From a virus: DNA of 64,000 nt. Below the pieces are notes generated by a model. That model worked only from the letters and a program-made list of their open reading frames with translations, searched no databases and was not told the DNA's origin. A program made the position numbers and the translations under genes. Shown here in pieces: positions 38,749-46,720 of the stretch. Each line of letters starts with the position of its first letter. Positions within the stretch are counted from its first letter, which is position 1. The DNA is taken from the IMG/VR virus record IMGVR_UViG_3300029286_000009, positions 124,001 through 188,000 of that record; one strand, 5' to 3'.

Positions 38749-38926
38749 CGACAAATGTTATCGAGAAGATTGTTGGTGGTGGGATAATCAGCAGCCTTGT
38801 AACTGTTTATTGACCGCAACAAAATCGGTAGATCCTCAAACTTGTGAGGACCATAGACGTAATGCTAATTATCTCTGTGGATGCGGATTTTTTCATGGAC
38901 CAGGGGAACGGTGCGGTCCATGGTAA
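38732..38926 (+). CDS. Cys-rich mini-protein with CGCGxFHxPxERCGPW tail
   Basis: ATG 38732 follows GGAGGAGAAGCGA inside the previous gene. The N-terminus is paralogous to 38578-38748. The C-terminus CGCGFFHGPGERCGPW is almost identical to that of 46051-46242, whose N-terminus differs. The tail, with three cysteines and a histidine, looks like a transferable metal-binding or docking motif. Confidence 0.7.
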   Translation: MPHSIDDKCYREDCWWWDNQQPCNCLLTATKSVDPQTCEDHRRNANYLCGCGFFHGPGERCGPW

Positions 38927-38947
38927 ATTTGAATTTAGGAGGTTAGC

Positions 38948-39145
38948 ATGTGGCACATAAATGCCCCAAAACTCTCGGATTTGATGCCGAGGGACTACAT
39001 TAAGAAGGAGCCTATAAATGGCACAATTGAAGTTACTGAACGAAGAGAGCCTCAACAAGGAGTTACTGAACATTGGGAAGAAGCGGGATGCTGTGGAGAA
39101 AGTTCTGGAGCAGTCCCGCCAGCAGATGAACGAAGCCTACGCTAA
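38948..39145 (+). CDS. Possible overlapping ORF, 65 aa
   Basis: A very good AGGAGGTTAGC site precedes MWHINAPKLSDL. The frame overlaps the AT-hook gene by 128 bases in another frame. The first 23 codons lie before that gene; the rest may be incidental. It could be a leader coupled to 39018. Confidence 0.4.
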   Translation: MWHINAPKLSDLMPRDYIKKEPINGTIEVTERREPQQGVTEHWEEAGCCGESSGAVPPADERSLR

Positions 39146-39536
39146 AGCCGACGAGTTGAAGAAACAGAAAGTATTGTTTCAAACACTGAAAGAAACGATC
39201 GGTGAGACAGCAAAAGTGAGATCTGCTTACGCACGTGGTCTAGCTCAAGGTATGGGTATTGTTTTCGCTGATGGGGAGGCAGAATCATCATTGTTGGCGT
39301 TACTGGAGGAGTTTGCATTACAGGATGCGAGCAAAGAGACACGAGAGTCCAAGGGGAAGTCAACACCTAGAGCAAATGTTATTGTGCCTGAGAAGCCGAA
39401 AGGTAAACGTGGACGACCGCCTAAGGTCAAGGTTACAGAATCTGAAGAGCTCGAGGTTAATACCTCAGCCATTTCTAATCTTGCTGACTCTGATAGCGTG
39501 GAGGAAGTTGAGTATGACGATGGTTACGACGACTAA
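39018..39536 (+). CDS. Coiled-coil protein with AT-hook
   Basis: AAGAAGGAGCCTATAA precedes the ATG. Residues 1-65 form a coiled coil. At about 125-137, PKGKRGRPPKVK is a classical AT-hook (GRP core in basic context), followed by an acidic tail (EEVEYDDGYDD). It probably binds the minor groove of A/T-rich DNA, in either host or phage chromatin. Confidence 0.7.
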   Translation: MAQLKLLNEESLNKELLNIGKKRDAVEKVLEQSRQQMNEAYAKADELKKQKVLFQTLKETIGETAKVRSAYARGLAQGMGIVFADGEAESSLLALLEEFALQDASKETRESKGKSTPRANVIVPEKPKGKRGRPPKVKVTESEELEVNTSAISNLADSDSVEEVEYDDGYDD

Positions 39537-39591
39537 TTAAGCATCCTTCTGTACTGCCTAGCATTTAAAAGAGATATTGGAAAGGAGAAGA

Positions 39592-39756
39592 ATGGAAGTT
39601 TTCTTTAAATGCGGAGATTGCAAGATAGGGATATTCTCTAAAGATAGGCTCACACGAAGACGAAAACATATTATCTATAAGTGTAACGTTTGTGGTAGAG
39701 AAGTCGTTGTCAAACGTAATCCGCGCAGTACAGAGTCACAACCCCAAATTAACTAG
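39592..39756 (+). CDS. Zinc-ribbon protein, 54 aa
   Basis: GGAAAGGAGAAGA precedes MEVFFKCGDC. CGDC and, about 22 residues later, CNVC form a ribbon with a basic linker (RLTRRRKH). It probably binds nucleic acid. Confidence 0.65.
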   Translation: MEVFFKCGDCKIGIFSKDRLTRRRKHIIYKCNVCGREVVVKRNPRSTESQPQIN

Positions 39757-39773
39757 AAAGGCAGAATTCCAAG

Positions 39774-40523
39774 ATGAATGCCAAGCCGCTCGACCACCCG
39801 ATCTACGGGTCTATCCCACACCTGCCTCAATCACGTTTGGGGCCGTCTGATAAGCAAGCCTCGATTGGACATGTCCGCATCGCAACTGAAAAGCCACGCG
39901 ACAAATGCGATCTAATCATTGTGAGCGAGAAAATAGACGGGAGCAATGTTGGTGTAGCTAAGTTACCAGATAGCTCTCTCGTTCCCCTAATACGGTCAGG
40001 GTACGTAGCCGATACTTCGCCCTATCTCCAGCACCGCTATTGGGCTAGCTGGGTGTATGAGCACAGCCACAGGTTTAACTCACTTTTATCTAACGGGGAA
40101 TGGTGTGTAGGAGAGTGGTGCATTCAAGCACATGGAACTAAGTATACTTTTCTGGATGAACCTTTTTTCCTATTTGATATTTTCTCTACTGATAAACGTA
40201 TCACTAAATTACAGCTTGACTTAAGAAACAACTCTCTTTTAAAGCCATTTTGTTGCCCGCGGGTGTTCTTCTGTGCCAACTCAGCTCTTCCTGTTTGCGA
40301 AGCATCGGCAGTTCTCGGGGATCACGGTTTTCACGGAGCTCTCGACAAGGCAGAAGGTGCGGTTTGGCGGGTGGAACGTAATGGAATGGTAGACTTTCTA
40401 TGTAAATACGTTCGCCCACAGAAATATGACGGTATCTACCTCCCTGAGATAGCAGGTACTCATTATATTGTGTGGAACGAATGGGGTAGCGATTGTCAAT
40501 CACTTAAACATTTATTAAGATAG
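39774..40523 (+). CDS. RNA ligase (Rnl2-like nucleotidyltransferase)
   Basis: Motif I is SEKIDGSNVGV with K53 as the adenylated lysine. GEWCVGEWCIQAHG and FFLFDIF correspond to motifs III/IIIa, EGAVWRVERNG to motif IV and FLCKYVRP to motif V. It is 249 residues long. ATP-dependent ligases of this type seal RNA nicks. It opens a plus-strand group with a CCA-adding enzyme and a second ligase, consistent with tRNA repair after host anticodon-nuclease attack. Confidence 0.8.
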   Translation: MNAKPLDHPIYGSIPHLPQSRLGPSDKQASIGHVRIATEKPRDKCDLIIVSEKIDGSNVGVAKLPDSSLVPLIRSGYVADTSPYLQHRYWASWVYEHSHRFNSLLSNGEWCVGEWCIQAHGTKYTFLDEPFFLFDIFSTDKRITKLQLDLRNNSLLKPFCCPRVFFCANSALPVCEASAVLGDHGFHGALDKAEGAVWRVERNGMVDFLCKYVRPQKYDGIYLPEIAGTHYIVWNEWGSDCQSLKHLLR

Positions 40524-40539
40524 AAAAGGGAAGGAAAAG

Positions 40540-41319
40540 ATGGGACGTCGGCGTGTTATAACACCGGAACAGAAAGAAATGATTTTGGAACTCACAGCAG
40601 ACCTCAAGCTCCCCGAACAGTTACCTGTGGAGAGTGCGTTGTGTCTCATGTTCGTGATGGCAAATAAGTTTAATGGACAGCTCAACAAATCCGATTATTA
40701 TGTATTGGGTCGCACAGTGATGGGTGCAACCAATGCATATTATGATGTTTATCGGATCACAGCATTTGGACTTGGCTACGGCGATAGTGTCAAGGATGTA
40801 AATACGATATTTATACCCGGTAACTACCGACATTGGGGAGACCTTAAGAAGTCTTTCAGCGTATGGAGACGGGACTACTTCAATCGCATACCACAAAAAC
40901 TCCGAAAACAGGGGCGTAAGCAAAAAGATGAGACCTATGAATTACCGGTATGCCGGTTCAATGATGATGCAGTCGAACAGCTCTTTCAATCGAATGTTGC
41001 ACTCAAAGCAGATGTTAGTGCTCTTTTTGACTGCATCTCTGACCGCTTCTTGTCGTTGCGCCCCAAAGACTTCAATGAGGATGGGGAAGAAAATATTTTT
41101 GCAGGCTACAAGAAATTGAAACAAGAAGTGTTTGAGTTGCGAAAGATTGTTCGCATTTTGGGATACGAGCCTGATTTTGTGCGTAAGCAGTTGGCAACTG
41201 CTCAGCATATGGCAACTCAATCAGCTTTGTTTGCATCTTCTGCTATGGAGATACTCTTCAAACTGGCGGGAGGGAAGGACGAAGAATCAGGTCCTGCATC
41301 TGCTGTTGCCCGCCACTAA
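40540..41319 (+). CDS. Hypothetical protein, 259 aa
   Basis: GGGAAGGAAAAG precedes the ATG. The product begins MGRRRVITPEQK and has helical segments, a basic linker (KLRKQGRKQKDE) and a long C-terminal coiled region. It is followed by a strong terminator. No family is recognised. Confidence 0.65.
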   Translation: MGRRRVITPEQKEMILELTADLKLPEQLPVESALCLMFVMANKFNGQLNKSDYYVLGRTVMGATNAYYDVYRITAFGLGYGDSVKDVNTIFIPGNYRHWGDLKKSFSVWRRDYFNRIPQKLRKQGRKQKDETYELPVCRFNDDAVEQLFQSNVALKADVSALFDCISDRFLSLRPKDFNEDGEENIFAGYKKLKQEVFELRKIVRILGYEPDFVRKQLATAQHMATQSALFASSAMEILFKLAGGKDEESGPASAVARH

Positions 41320-41326
41320 CCGCATA

Positions 41327-41352
41327 GGGGTTCCCCTAAGGGAACCCTTTCC
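41327..41352 (+). terminator. Rho-independent terminator
   Basis: GGGTTCCC (41328-41335), loop CTAA, GGGAACCC (41340-41347), then TTT. The perfect 8-bp stem lies eight bases after the previous stop. Confidence 0.75.
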
Positions 41353-41365
41353 TAAAGGAGGAACA

Positions 41366-41806
41366 ATGACAGGGTATGAGGCTATTCGTTATGCTTGCGG
41401 GGGTAGTAAAATTCGTAACTCATCTTGGACATGGGCTCCGTGTTCATTTATAACTCTCCGTATCAGCCCACCCCCACAAGGCAATGAGTTTATGATCCAC
41501 ACCGATGCTGGTGCTTTCCCGCGTCCGTATACGTGGGACAACTCAGCGTTACTGGACACAAATTGGGAAGTCATAAGCGAAAAATCCATCTCTTCTTGCA
41601 CACCCGTAACCCAAGAGAAAAGAGATATTCGTGTTTGGCACACAAGCCTGGCAGGAACACCTATGACTTATGCGACAGCTATAGAATGTGCTAAAGAGCG
41701 GGCCCGCAGTAATCCTAATGTGAAGTATATTCTCGTCAGAGAGATACAGTCTGTTTGCTATGAAGTCCCAGATGTTGAACCGAAACTAGTGATCAAAGAG
41801 TTGTAA
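41366..41806 (+). CDS. Tad2/DUF2829-like protein, 146 aa
   Basis: ATG 41366 follows AAAGGAGGAACA. MTGYEAIRYACGGSKIRNSSW, strands, and DTNWEVISEK fit the FxEAxxxxxxGxxxR...W-x-V layout. The C-terminal 60 residues are an extra strand/helix region. It stands next to the CCA-adding enzyme. The assignment is by layout only. Confidence 0.5.
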   Translation: MTGYEAIRYACGGSKIRNSSWTWAPCSFITLRISPPPQGNEFMIHTDAGAFPRPYTWDNSALLDTNWEVISEKSISSCTPVTQEKRDIRVWHTSLAGTPMTYATAIECAKERARSNPNVKYILVREIQSVCYEVPDVEPKLVIKEL

Positions 41807-41829
41807 ATTATTCAGAAAGGAAGGTCGGT

Positions 41830-43320
41830 ATGCGAGCCAAGTTGCCATATTGGGATAAAACTATGGAGTTAGCTCTTAATGTGGCTTTTGCAATAAGAGA
41901 TACAGGTCATTCCGTGTATGTTAACGGTGGACAGGCTCGTGAGTCTGTATTAGCGGTATTGGAAAATCGTGACCTTCACCCCGCTAAAGACATCGATATG
42001 TGCACATCAATGCCTGTTAGTGTAATGAAGCAATTGATAGTAGATGCACATATAGTGCCTACTGGTGAACAGTACGGGACGCTTACGTTTGTAAAGGATG
42101 GTGTTAGTGTAGAGGTTACCCAATACCGGAAAGATTTTGGTGATGTGAACGGCCCAACTGACAATCGTAAAGAGGTTTTCCCCACATTTTCATGTGACCC
42201 TGTTAGTGGTCCTCATTTTGACGTAGCCCGCCGTGACCTTACTATCAATGGGCTCTTGATAGACCCTTTTACAAGAGAAGTCATCGACTATGTAGGTGGA
42301 GTTGAAGACCTTTGTGCACACAAGATTAAGTTTATTGGAGGTGCTGTTGAGCGTTGCAGAGAAGATGCTCTTCGGTTGTTGCGGGCTATACGTTTCGCGG
42401 CACGCTATGATTACTCTCTGTCTCCTGAGGTGTTTGATGCAGCCGAAGACGAAATCGTGCAGAGACGCCTGAAGCTTCTGTCCGCTGAACGTGTAAGAGA
42501 TGAGTTCTTGGCCATTATGTCTGTTGAATCAGGGCACAATGTGGCGTGGGCACTCACAATGCTCGCTGAATTTGGTGTGCTGGGTTTCTGGTTCCCCGAA
42601 CTAGTTGCTATGATGGACGTGGAACAAAACATATATCACAGCCATGATGTTTGGGGACATACACTATTAGCTGTTGAACAGTCTGATCCTAATTTATATT
42701 GTCGTTTATTCGCTTTGTTCCATGACATAGGCAAACCCCCAACACAAGAGTTCGTTCATGAGGATTATGGCTACTCGTTTCATGGTCACCCCCATGTATC
42801 GTGTGATATGTTGGACACAATATTCGAACGATTGCGTTTCGGGCAAACCCGTACAGGCCAGTATGATTTTAATACAGACATACTTAAACATCTGGTGGGG
42901 CACCACATGGATGCATTCATTGATGGCAAGATGTCGCGTATGCTAAAACGTATTGGTATCGCACAGTATGGGAAGCATATGCTCGATTTGTCTTGGCGAG
43001 CAGGACGAGCAGATTTCTACGGAAGGAGCCCCAGGTGGCAAGTCAACCCGGATTTTCGGGGGGCAGACGAAAAGCTGCACCATACATACAATAAGGTTGC
43101 TGCTTACATCCATAGCATAGAGAACCCAGTGTTCTCAACTCGCGATTTGCAAATCGACGGGCGAGTAGTCATGCAAGAACTCCAAATTCCTCCGGGACCA
43201 GTTGTAGGTGAGGTGCTGAAACACCTTTTAGCTACAGTTCAAGATAACCTGGTTGCTAACACACAAGAGGAACTACTGTCTGAAGCTAAGCTGTATTGGC
43301 GAACCAGGGGTATAAACTAG
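41830..43320 (+). CDS. tRNA CCA-nucleotidyltransferase / poly(A) polymerase family with HD domain
   Basis: Class II features are in order: VNGGQARESVL (GG motif), DIDMCTSM (D54, D56 metal site), RRDLTINGLL, EDALRLLRAIRFAARY, then an HD domain with LFALFHDIGKP and a later HHMD. It is 496 residues long, the size of the HD-containing bacterial enzymes. It adds or repairs the 3' CCA of tRNA; the HD part may remove 2',3'-cyclic phosphates. It complements the two RNA ligases. Confidence 0.85.
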   Translation: MRAKLPYWDKTMELALNVAFAIRDTGHSVYVNGGQARESVLAVLENRDLHPAKDIDMCTSMPVSVMKQLIVDAHIVPTGEQYGTLTFVKDGVSVEVTQYRKDFGDVNGPTDNRKEVFPTFSCDPVSGPHFDVARRDLTINGLLIDPFTREVIDYVGGVEDLCAHKIKFIGGAVERCREDALRLLRAIRFAARYDYSLSPEVFDAAEDEIVQRRLKLLSAERVRDEFLAIMSVESGHNVAWALTMLAEFGVLGFWFPELVAMMDVEQNIYHSHDVWGHTLLAVEQSDPNLYCRLFALFHDIGKPPTQEFVHEDYGYSFHGHPHVSCDMLDTIFERLRFGQTRTGQYDFNTDILKHLVGHHMDAFIDGKMSRMLKRIGIAQYGKHMLDLSWRAGRADFYGRSPRWQVNPDFRGADEKLHHTYNKVAAYIHSIENPVFSTRDLQIDGRVVMQELQIPPGPVVGEVLKHLLATVQDNLVANTQEELLSEAKLYWRTRGIN

Positions 43321-43346
43321 GAACGTCACTAGATAGGAGGAATATA

Positions 43347-43508
43347 ATGGCTAAGTCTAAGAAAAAAATCAGGCACAGTCGTCCGCGGAACTTTGTAGTG
43401 GAGATTATGATACTCCATTGCAAGGCAGGTGGGCACATTAATCAGAAAAAGGAGAAAGATAGAAAAGCATGCCGGAACTTCTGTCTAAACGACGCTTTGA
43501 ATCTGTGA
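43347..43508 (+). CDS. Basic protein, 53 aa
   Basis: TAGGAGGAATATA precedes MAKSKKKIRHSRPRNF. A basic N-terminus is followed by a CKAGGHIN segment and a Cys pair. It overlaps the next gene by 40 bases. It is possibly nucleic-acid-binding. Confidence 0.6.
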   Translation: MAKSKKKIRHSRPRNFVVEIMILHCKAGGHINQKKEKDRKACRNFCLNDALNL

Positions 43509-43765
43509 TTGACCGAATACCTGTATTAGATAAAGCTCTGTATTCATTTGCAGAAGCTGTTTCGGATTATGAGCCCACGGCAGTAGATTTGGATGCATAC
43601 GATGAAGTCGACGCGTGTATCATCAGTTTACTAGACTCACTAAGTGAGGTGGAAGAAGCCCTAGAGAGACTTTCTGATAAGTTTCTTAACGGATTAACCC
43701 GCCTTGATGAAGAAGGTTTTGTTTTAGACCAGGAACTGGAGTCTGAAGAGTACGAGGTGGGCTGA
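43469..43765 (+). CDS. Acidic helical protein, 98 aa
   Basis: AAAAAGGAGAAAG lies upstream of the ATG. It is a strongly acidic product with long helices (SEVEEALERLSDKFLNG). The stop overlaps the next start (TGATG). Confidence 0.65.
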   Translation: MPELLSKRRFESVIDRIPVLDKALYSFAEAVSDYEPTAVDLDAYDEVDACIISLLDSLSEVEEALERLSDKFLNGLTRLDEEGFVLDQELESEEYEVG

Positions 43766-44085
43766 TGGTTTACAAAGGCACACGTAATATGGTATGCCCT
43801 GTTTGTAAAAAGACGATGACTTATGGGCACCCAGTGATGTATCGTGTGAACAACGTTGAGACACGGGGGCATTTGTGGTGTCCTACTTGCTTTACAAAAG
43901 TGTATTCGCAATATACAACCTCAAGAGAAGCAGACTTGGAAACATTTCAATCCTCAATTAAAGATGTGGTCGATAAAGCACACCGTGAAATAACAGATCG
44001 GGCATTCCCTGCTATAAATGGCTTTTGGTTTTGTTATTTTGAAAACCACAATCTGGGACTTGTTATCAACTATGCTATAGAATAG
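43765..44085 (+). CDS. Zinc-finger protein, 106 aa
   Basis: MVCPVCKKTM and, 26 residues on, LWCPTCFTK form a ribbon with two histidines nearby. A helical region and a strand-rich end follow. Function is unknown. Confidence 0.65.
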   Translation: MVYKGTRNMVCPVCKKTMTYGHPVMYRVNNVETRGHLWCPTCFTKVYSQYTTSREADLETFQSSIKDVVDKAHREITDRAFPAINGFWFCYFENHNLGLVINYAIE

Positions 44086-44094
44086 GGGGTTACC

Positions 44095-44280
44095 ATGGGC
44101 AAGGACTTAAGAAAGTGTCCTCATTGTAAGGGGAGTGGCTGGGACCCTAAAGGGGGAGAGTGTTATGTATGTGATGGTACCGGGGTCATTGCCTCGGGAG
44201 ATGACGCTCCTGCGACTATACAGGACGCTGATGATTTCTTCAGCGACTATTACCAGCGGAAAACCGCACAAGACTTCTAA
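44095..44280 (+). CDS. DnaJ-type zinc-finger mini-protein, 61 aa
   Basis: KCPHCKGSGW and ECYVCDGTG give two CxxCxGxG units, as in 9010-9285 and 18705-18917. An acidic helical tail follows. Confidence 0.7.
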   Translation: MGKDLRKCPHCKGSGWDPKGGECYVCDGTGVIASGDDAPATIQDADDFFSDYYQRKTAQDF

Positions 44281-44292
44281 AAAGGAACTGAC

Positions 44293-44739
44293 ATGAGTTC
44301 AAAAATGGTTGGAATCACAGTTATCAATAGATGCCAAAAGTTACTGTATAACATGATCGACAACAAGATCAAGATCGCTTGCCAAGGCATGAGTGCAGAA
44401 CAAATTAACAATTTTGCTTGGAAGCTGTTGGGACAAGAAGACCTTATGGCGGAAAAGCGAGAACTGAAGAAACGGTTGGAGGATATAAATACAGAACTCG
44501 ATAAGTTTGGGAGACAGCTCTACTTCCAGTATGACGGATTTTCTCACGGGGATAAAGACTGCAATAGTAACTCGAAACTGGCACGGGCACAGATAAAAGC
44601 CCAAGACATGCTCTACCCGCAAGTCAAAAAATTGCAGAAGTTGAAAGACTCCATTGAGGAGCGGACTTTATTGTGTATCGCACCAGAAGACTTACAAGCG
44701 TTACTTAAGGAAGTTAAAGCAGAGATAGAAAACTGCTGA
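44293..44739 (+). CDS. Coiled-coil protein, 148 aa
   Basis: AAAAGGAACTGAC precedes the ATG. Two heptad-rich helices (about 50-75 and 95-145) dominate, separated by a polar turn with HGDKDC. A hairpin (GGCAA with TTGCC) follows the stop at 44758-44790. Confidence 0.6.
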   Translation: MSSKMVGITVINRCQKLLYNMIDNKIKIACQGMSAEQINNFAWKLLGQEDLMAEKRELKKRLEDINTELDKFGRQLYFQYDGFSHGDKDCNSNSKLARAQIKAQDMLYPQVKKLQKLKDSIEERTLLCIAPEDLQALLKEVKAEIENC

Positions 44740-44805
44740 CCTCTGACCTAAATGGGGGTGGCAATCTTTTTTAAAGAGGTTGCCTCCCTATGAAAGGAAC
44801 AAAAA

Positions 44806-45054
44806 GTGATAGAACATCCTGTTATGATAGGGCAGACCGCTACCGCACTTACTTTGCTCTACGGATCTAACATTCAAATCGGAACGGATAATCAGCAACG
44901 ACTGTATGTATATGACTCTAGTTTGCACCATACCAAATATTTCAACTCAGAAGACGACTTGATGATATGGCTGTTGGAGCAAATCCACACAATCTCAGGT
45001 ATCAAACTTGTGTGGTTCAAGGACCACGGGGTACAAGTGAAAAATACCGCCTGA
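44806..45054 (+). CDS. Hypothetical protein, 82 aa
   Basis: A GTG start follows AAAGGAACAAAAA. The product is strand-rich (ALTLLYGSNIQIG, RLYVYDSS), with a DDLMIWLLEQI helix and a strand end. No family is recognised. Confidence 0.6.
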   Translation: MIEHPVMIGQTATALTLLYGSNIQIGTDNQQRLYVYDSSLHHTKYFNSEDDLMIWLLEQIHTISGIKLVWFKDHGVQVKNTA

Positions 45055-45164
45055 CGCGGTTGCGGGGTAGTGTGCACACACAACAATGAATATAGCCACA
45101 ACTACGCTGCATAATACCACAATGCTGCTATCGAAACAAAATTTAACAACAATAAGGATTACAC
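45055..45164 (+). other. Short leader
   Basis: This 110-base gap carries no clear gene or hairpin; the following ATG has only a weak AATAAGGATTACAC site. Confidence 0.4.
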
Positions 45165-45872
45165 ATGACCAGATTGACTGGATTTGAAGCTCAGATATAC
45201 ATACTGGGGGGTGGCAAGGCTCGGCAGCTCATATGGCCGCTCGGGTGGTATGTGGTTATTGATGAGTTCGGGCACTTCATTCATACTAACTCTACAGGTG
45301 CCAAGATCGTAACCTGGGAGTGGACTGCAGACTCTCTTGAATGTGCGATATGGGAACCCTATATTGAGCCGAAGGGTGACCCGGCGGAAGACCGGCGCTG
45401 TGCGACGTGCGGGGGATGGAAAACTGATGCATATCAGCAGGCTGGTGTGTGCACGAATACTTCTAGCCCCTTTTGCGGACGCACTTATGGAACTTCAGCT
45501 CTTCCGTGTAAAGATTGGTATCCTATTGTCATTCCCCCTTCCTCCTTCTTCATCGTCTGGTCACCCGAAGGAGCCACGCCACCCGAAATGCGATATGCGA
45601 CACATGATCAGGCTAGAGAAGCAGCCGAGGGCATGGCACTACTGCATCCAAACCAAAAGTTTTACCCGTTGTTCTGTAACGAATACTGTGTCTCTTCCGC
45701 GACACGGTGTCCCTTACCATCGGAGTGGGAGAGAGCGTGGGATGGTTTGCAACAGTCGTTTGATGGCGACAATTGTCGCCATATACTTAAAACGATTTGT
45801 GACCATGATCCCCGTAGGAAGACCGAAGTTCGTCCAGTATGGAAGGAAACGAAAGAGAGGGAGATGCTATGA
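45165..45872 (+). CDS. Protein with Tad2/DUF2829-like N-terminus and zinc site, 235 aa
   Basis: TGFEAQIYILGGGKARQLIW, GWYVVIDEFGHFIH, VTWEWTADSLECAIWEPY fit the Tad2/DUF2829 layout in the first 65 residues. Then CATCGGWK and further cysteines form a possible zinc site. The C-terminal half has a second strand region (SFFIVWSPEG). Repeated modules suggest a composite binding protein. Confidence 0.5.
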   Translation: MTRLTGFEAQIYILGGGKARQLIWPLGWYVVIDEFGHFIHTNSTGAKIVTWEWTADSLECAIWEPYIEPKGDPAEDRRCATCGGWKTDAYQQAGVCTNTSSPFCGRTYGTSALPCKDWYPIVIPPSSFFIVWSPEGATPPEMRYATHDQAREAAEGMALLHPNQKFYPLFCNEYCVSSATRCPLPSEWERAWDGLQQSFDGDNCRHILKTICDHDPRRKTEVRPVWKETKEREML

Positions 45873-46038
45873 TTGAGATTGGTTCTAATTTAATGGAAAC
45901 TGTTCAGGCGGGGCGGACCTGATAGCGACACTAAGCGGGTGGGTATGCCCAGATTGCGAGTACAAGCAATATTGGGTGCATGATTTTATGTTTAGTTGGT
46001 GCACAACAGACCTAAACGCCGTGTTTCTTCTTGGATAG
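45870..46038 (+). pseudogene. Small zinc-type gene broken by a -1 frameshift
   Basis: ATG 45870 (overlapping the previous stop, behind GAGGGAG) reads MIEIGSNLMETVQAG and stops soon after. Shifting -1 at the GCGGGGCGG run continues ADLIATLSGWVCPDCEYKQY to a TAG at 46038, with a CPDC knuckle and a WC. The joined length of about 57 residues resembles other small zinc proteins here. It is either programmed or a damaged gene. Confidence 0.45.
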
Positions 46039-46050
46039 TGGGGTCCAACT

Positions 46051-46242
46051 ATGCCGACTAAAGAAAAGCTGTGTTCAAAATGCGGTTCCGAAATGACCCT
46101 TAGCGGAACCTACGGTTATTTTTGGAGTTGCCCCTGTTGTGGGCAAATTGAACAACTCACCGAAGAGGAGCAACCCGAGAAAGCTCATATGTGCGGTTGT
46201 GGACATTTTCACAGGCCAAGCGAACGGTGCGGCCCTTGGTAG
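46051..46242 (+). CDS. Zinc-ribbon protein with CGCGxFHxPxERCGPW tail
   Basis: CSKCGSEM and CPCCGQIE form an N-terminal ribbon. The last 16 residues are CGCGHFHRPSERCGPW, nearly the same as in 38732-38926. A modular exchange of this tail seems likely. Confidence 0.7.
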   Translation: MPTKEKLCSKCGSEMTLSGTYGYFWSCPCCGQIEQLTEEEQPEKAHMCGCGHFHRPSERCGPW

Positions 46243-46339
46243 AAGGAGACCAGTTCAACTAAATCTACAAGTATAAAATATAGACGGTGCCAGTGAACTA
46301 CACAGATTAAAATTAACGGGACCCCAAAGGAGTGCAAAG

Positions 46340-46720
46340 ATGCGAATTCAACAACAAATACAACAAAAACTAACAACAGCGATGGTAGAAAAAGATGAGG
46401 ATACTAAGTCTACTCTCCGATTCATTTTGGGGGAGTTTAGCCGGTGCCGAGAAAAGGAAATTCCCGACCTATTGGCTATTAAGATTGTGCGTAAGGCGAT
46501 TGAAGATGAGCAGTCTATAAACGGTTCCCAACAGTTTATCAATATCCTCAAACAGTTTATCCCAACCCCTGTCACAAAAGAAGAAGTTTTGGTATGGATT
46601 CAAGACAATATCGACTTTTCCCTTTTCCGTAACAAACCACAAGCAATGCAGCCCATTATGGCACATTTTGCCGGGCGAATAAGTGGGAGTACAGTAAAAG
46701 AGATTATAGAGGCTTTGTAA
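46340..46720 (+). CDS. YqeY/GatB-domain-like protein
   Basis: AAAGGAGTGCAAAG precedes the ATG. TLRFILGEFSRC, KIVRKAIEDEQ, FINILKQFIPTPVTKEEV, PIMAHFAGRISGSTVKEIIEAL follow the order of the YqeY family related to the tail domain of GatB amidotransferase. It is 126 residues against about 148 in bacteria. That tail binds tRNA in GatB, which suits the RNA-repair neighbours; the phage role is unknown. Confidence 0.65.
   Translation: MRIQQQIQQKLTTAMVEKDEDTKSTLRFILGEFSRCREKEIPDLLAIKIVRKAIEDEQSINGSQQFINILKQFIPTPVTKEEVLVWIQDNIDFSLFRNKPQAMQPIMAHFAGRISGSTVKEIIEAL

Noticed and set aside
43567-43911. Antisense 114-codon frame over the zinc genes
   Set aside because: Ser-rich shadow of acidic codons with no ribosome site.
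45337-45876. Second-frame 179-codon ORF over the 45165 gene
   Set aside because: No ribosome site and a basic, unnatural composition; the 45165 frame has recognisable motifs.
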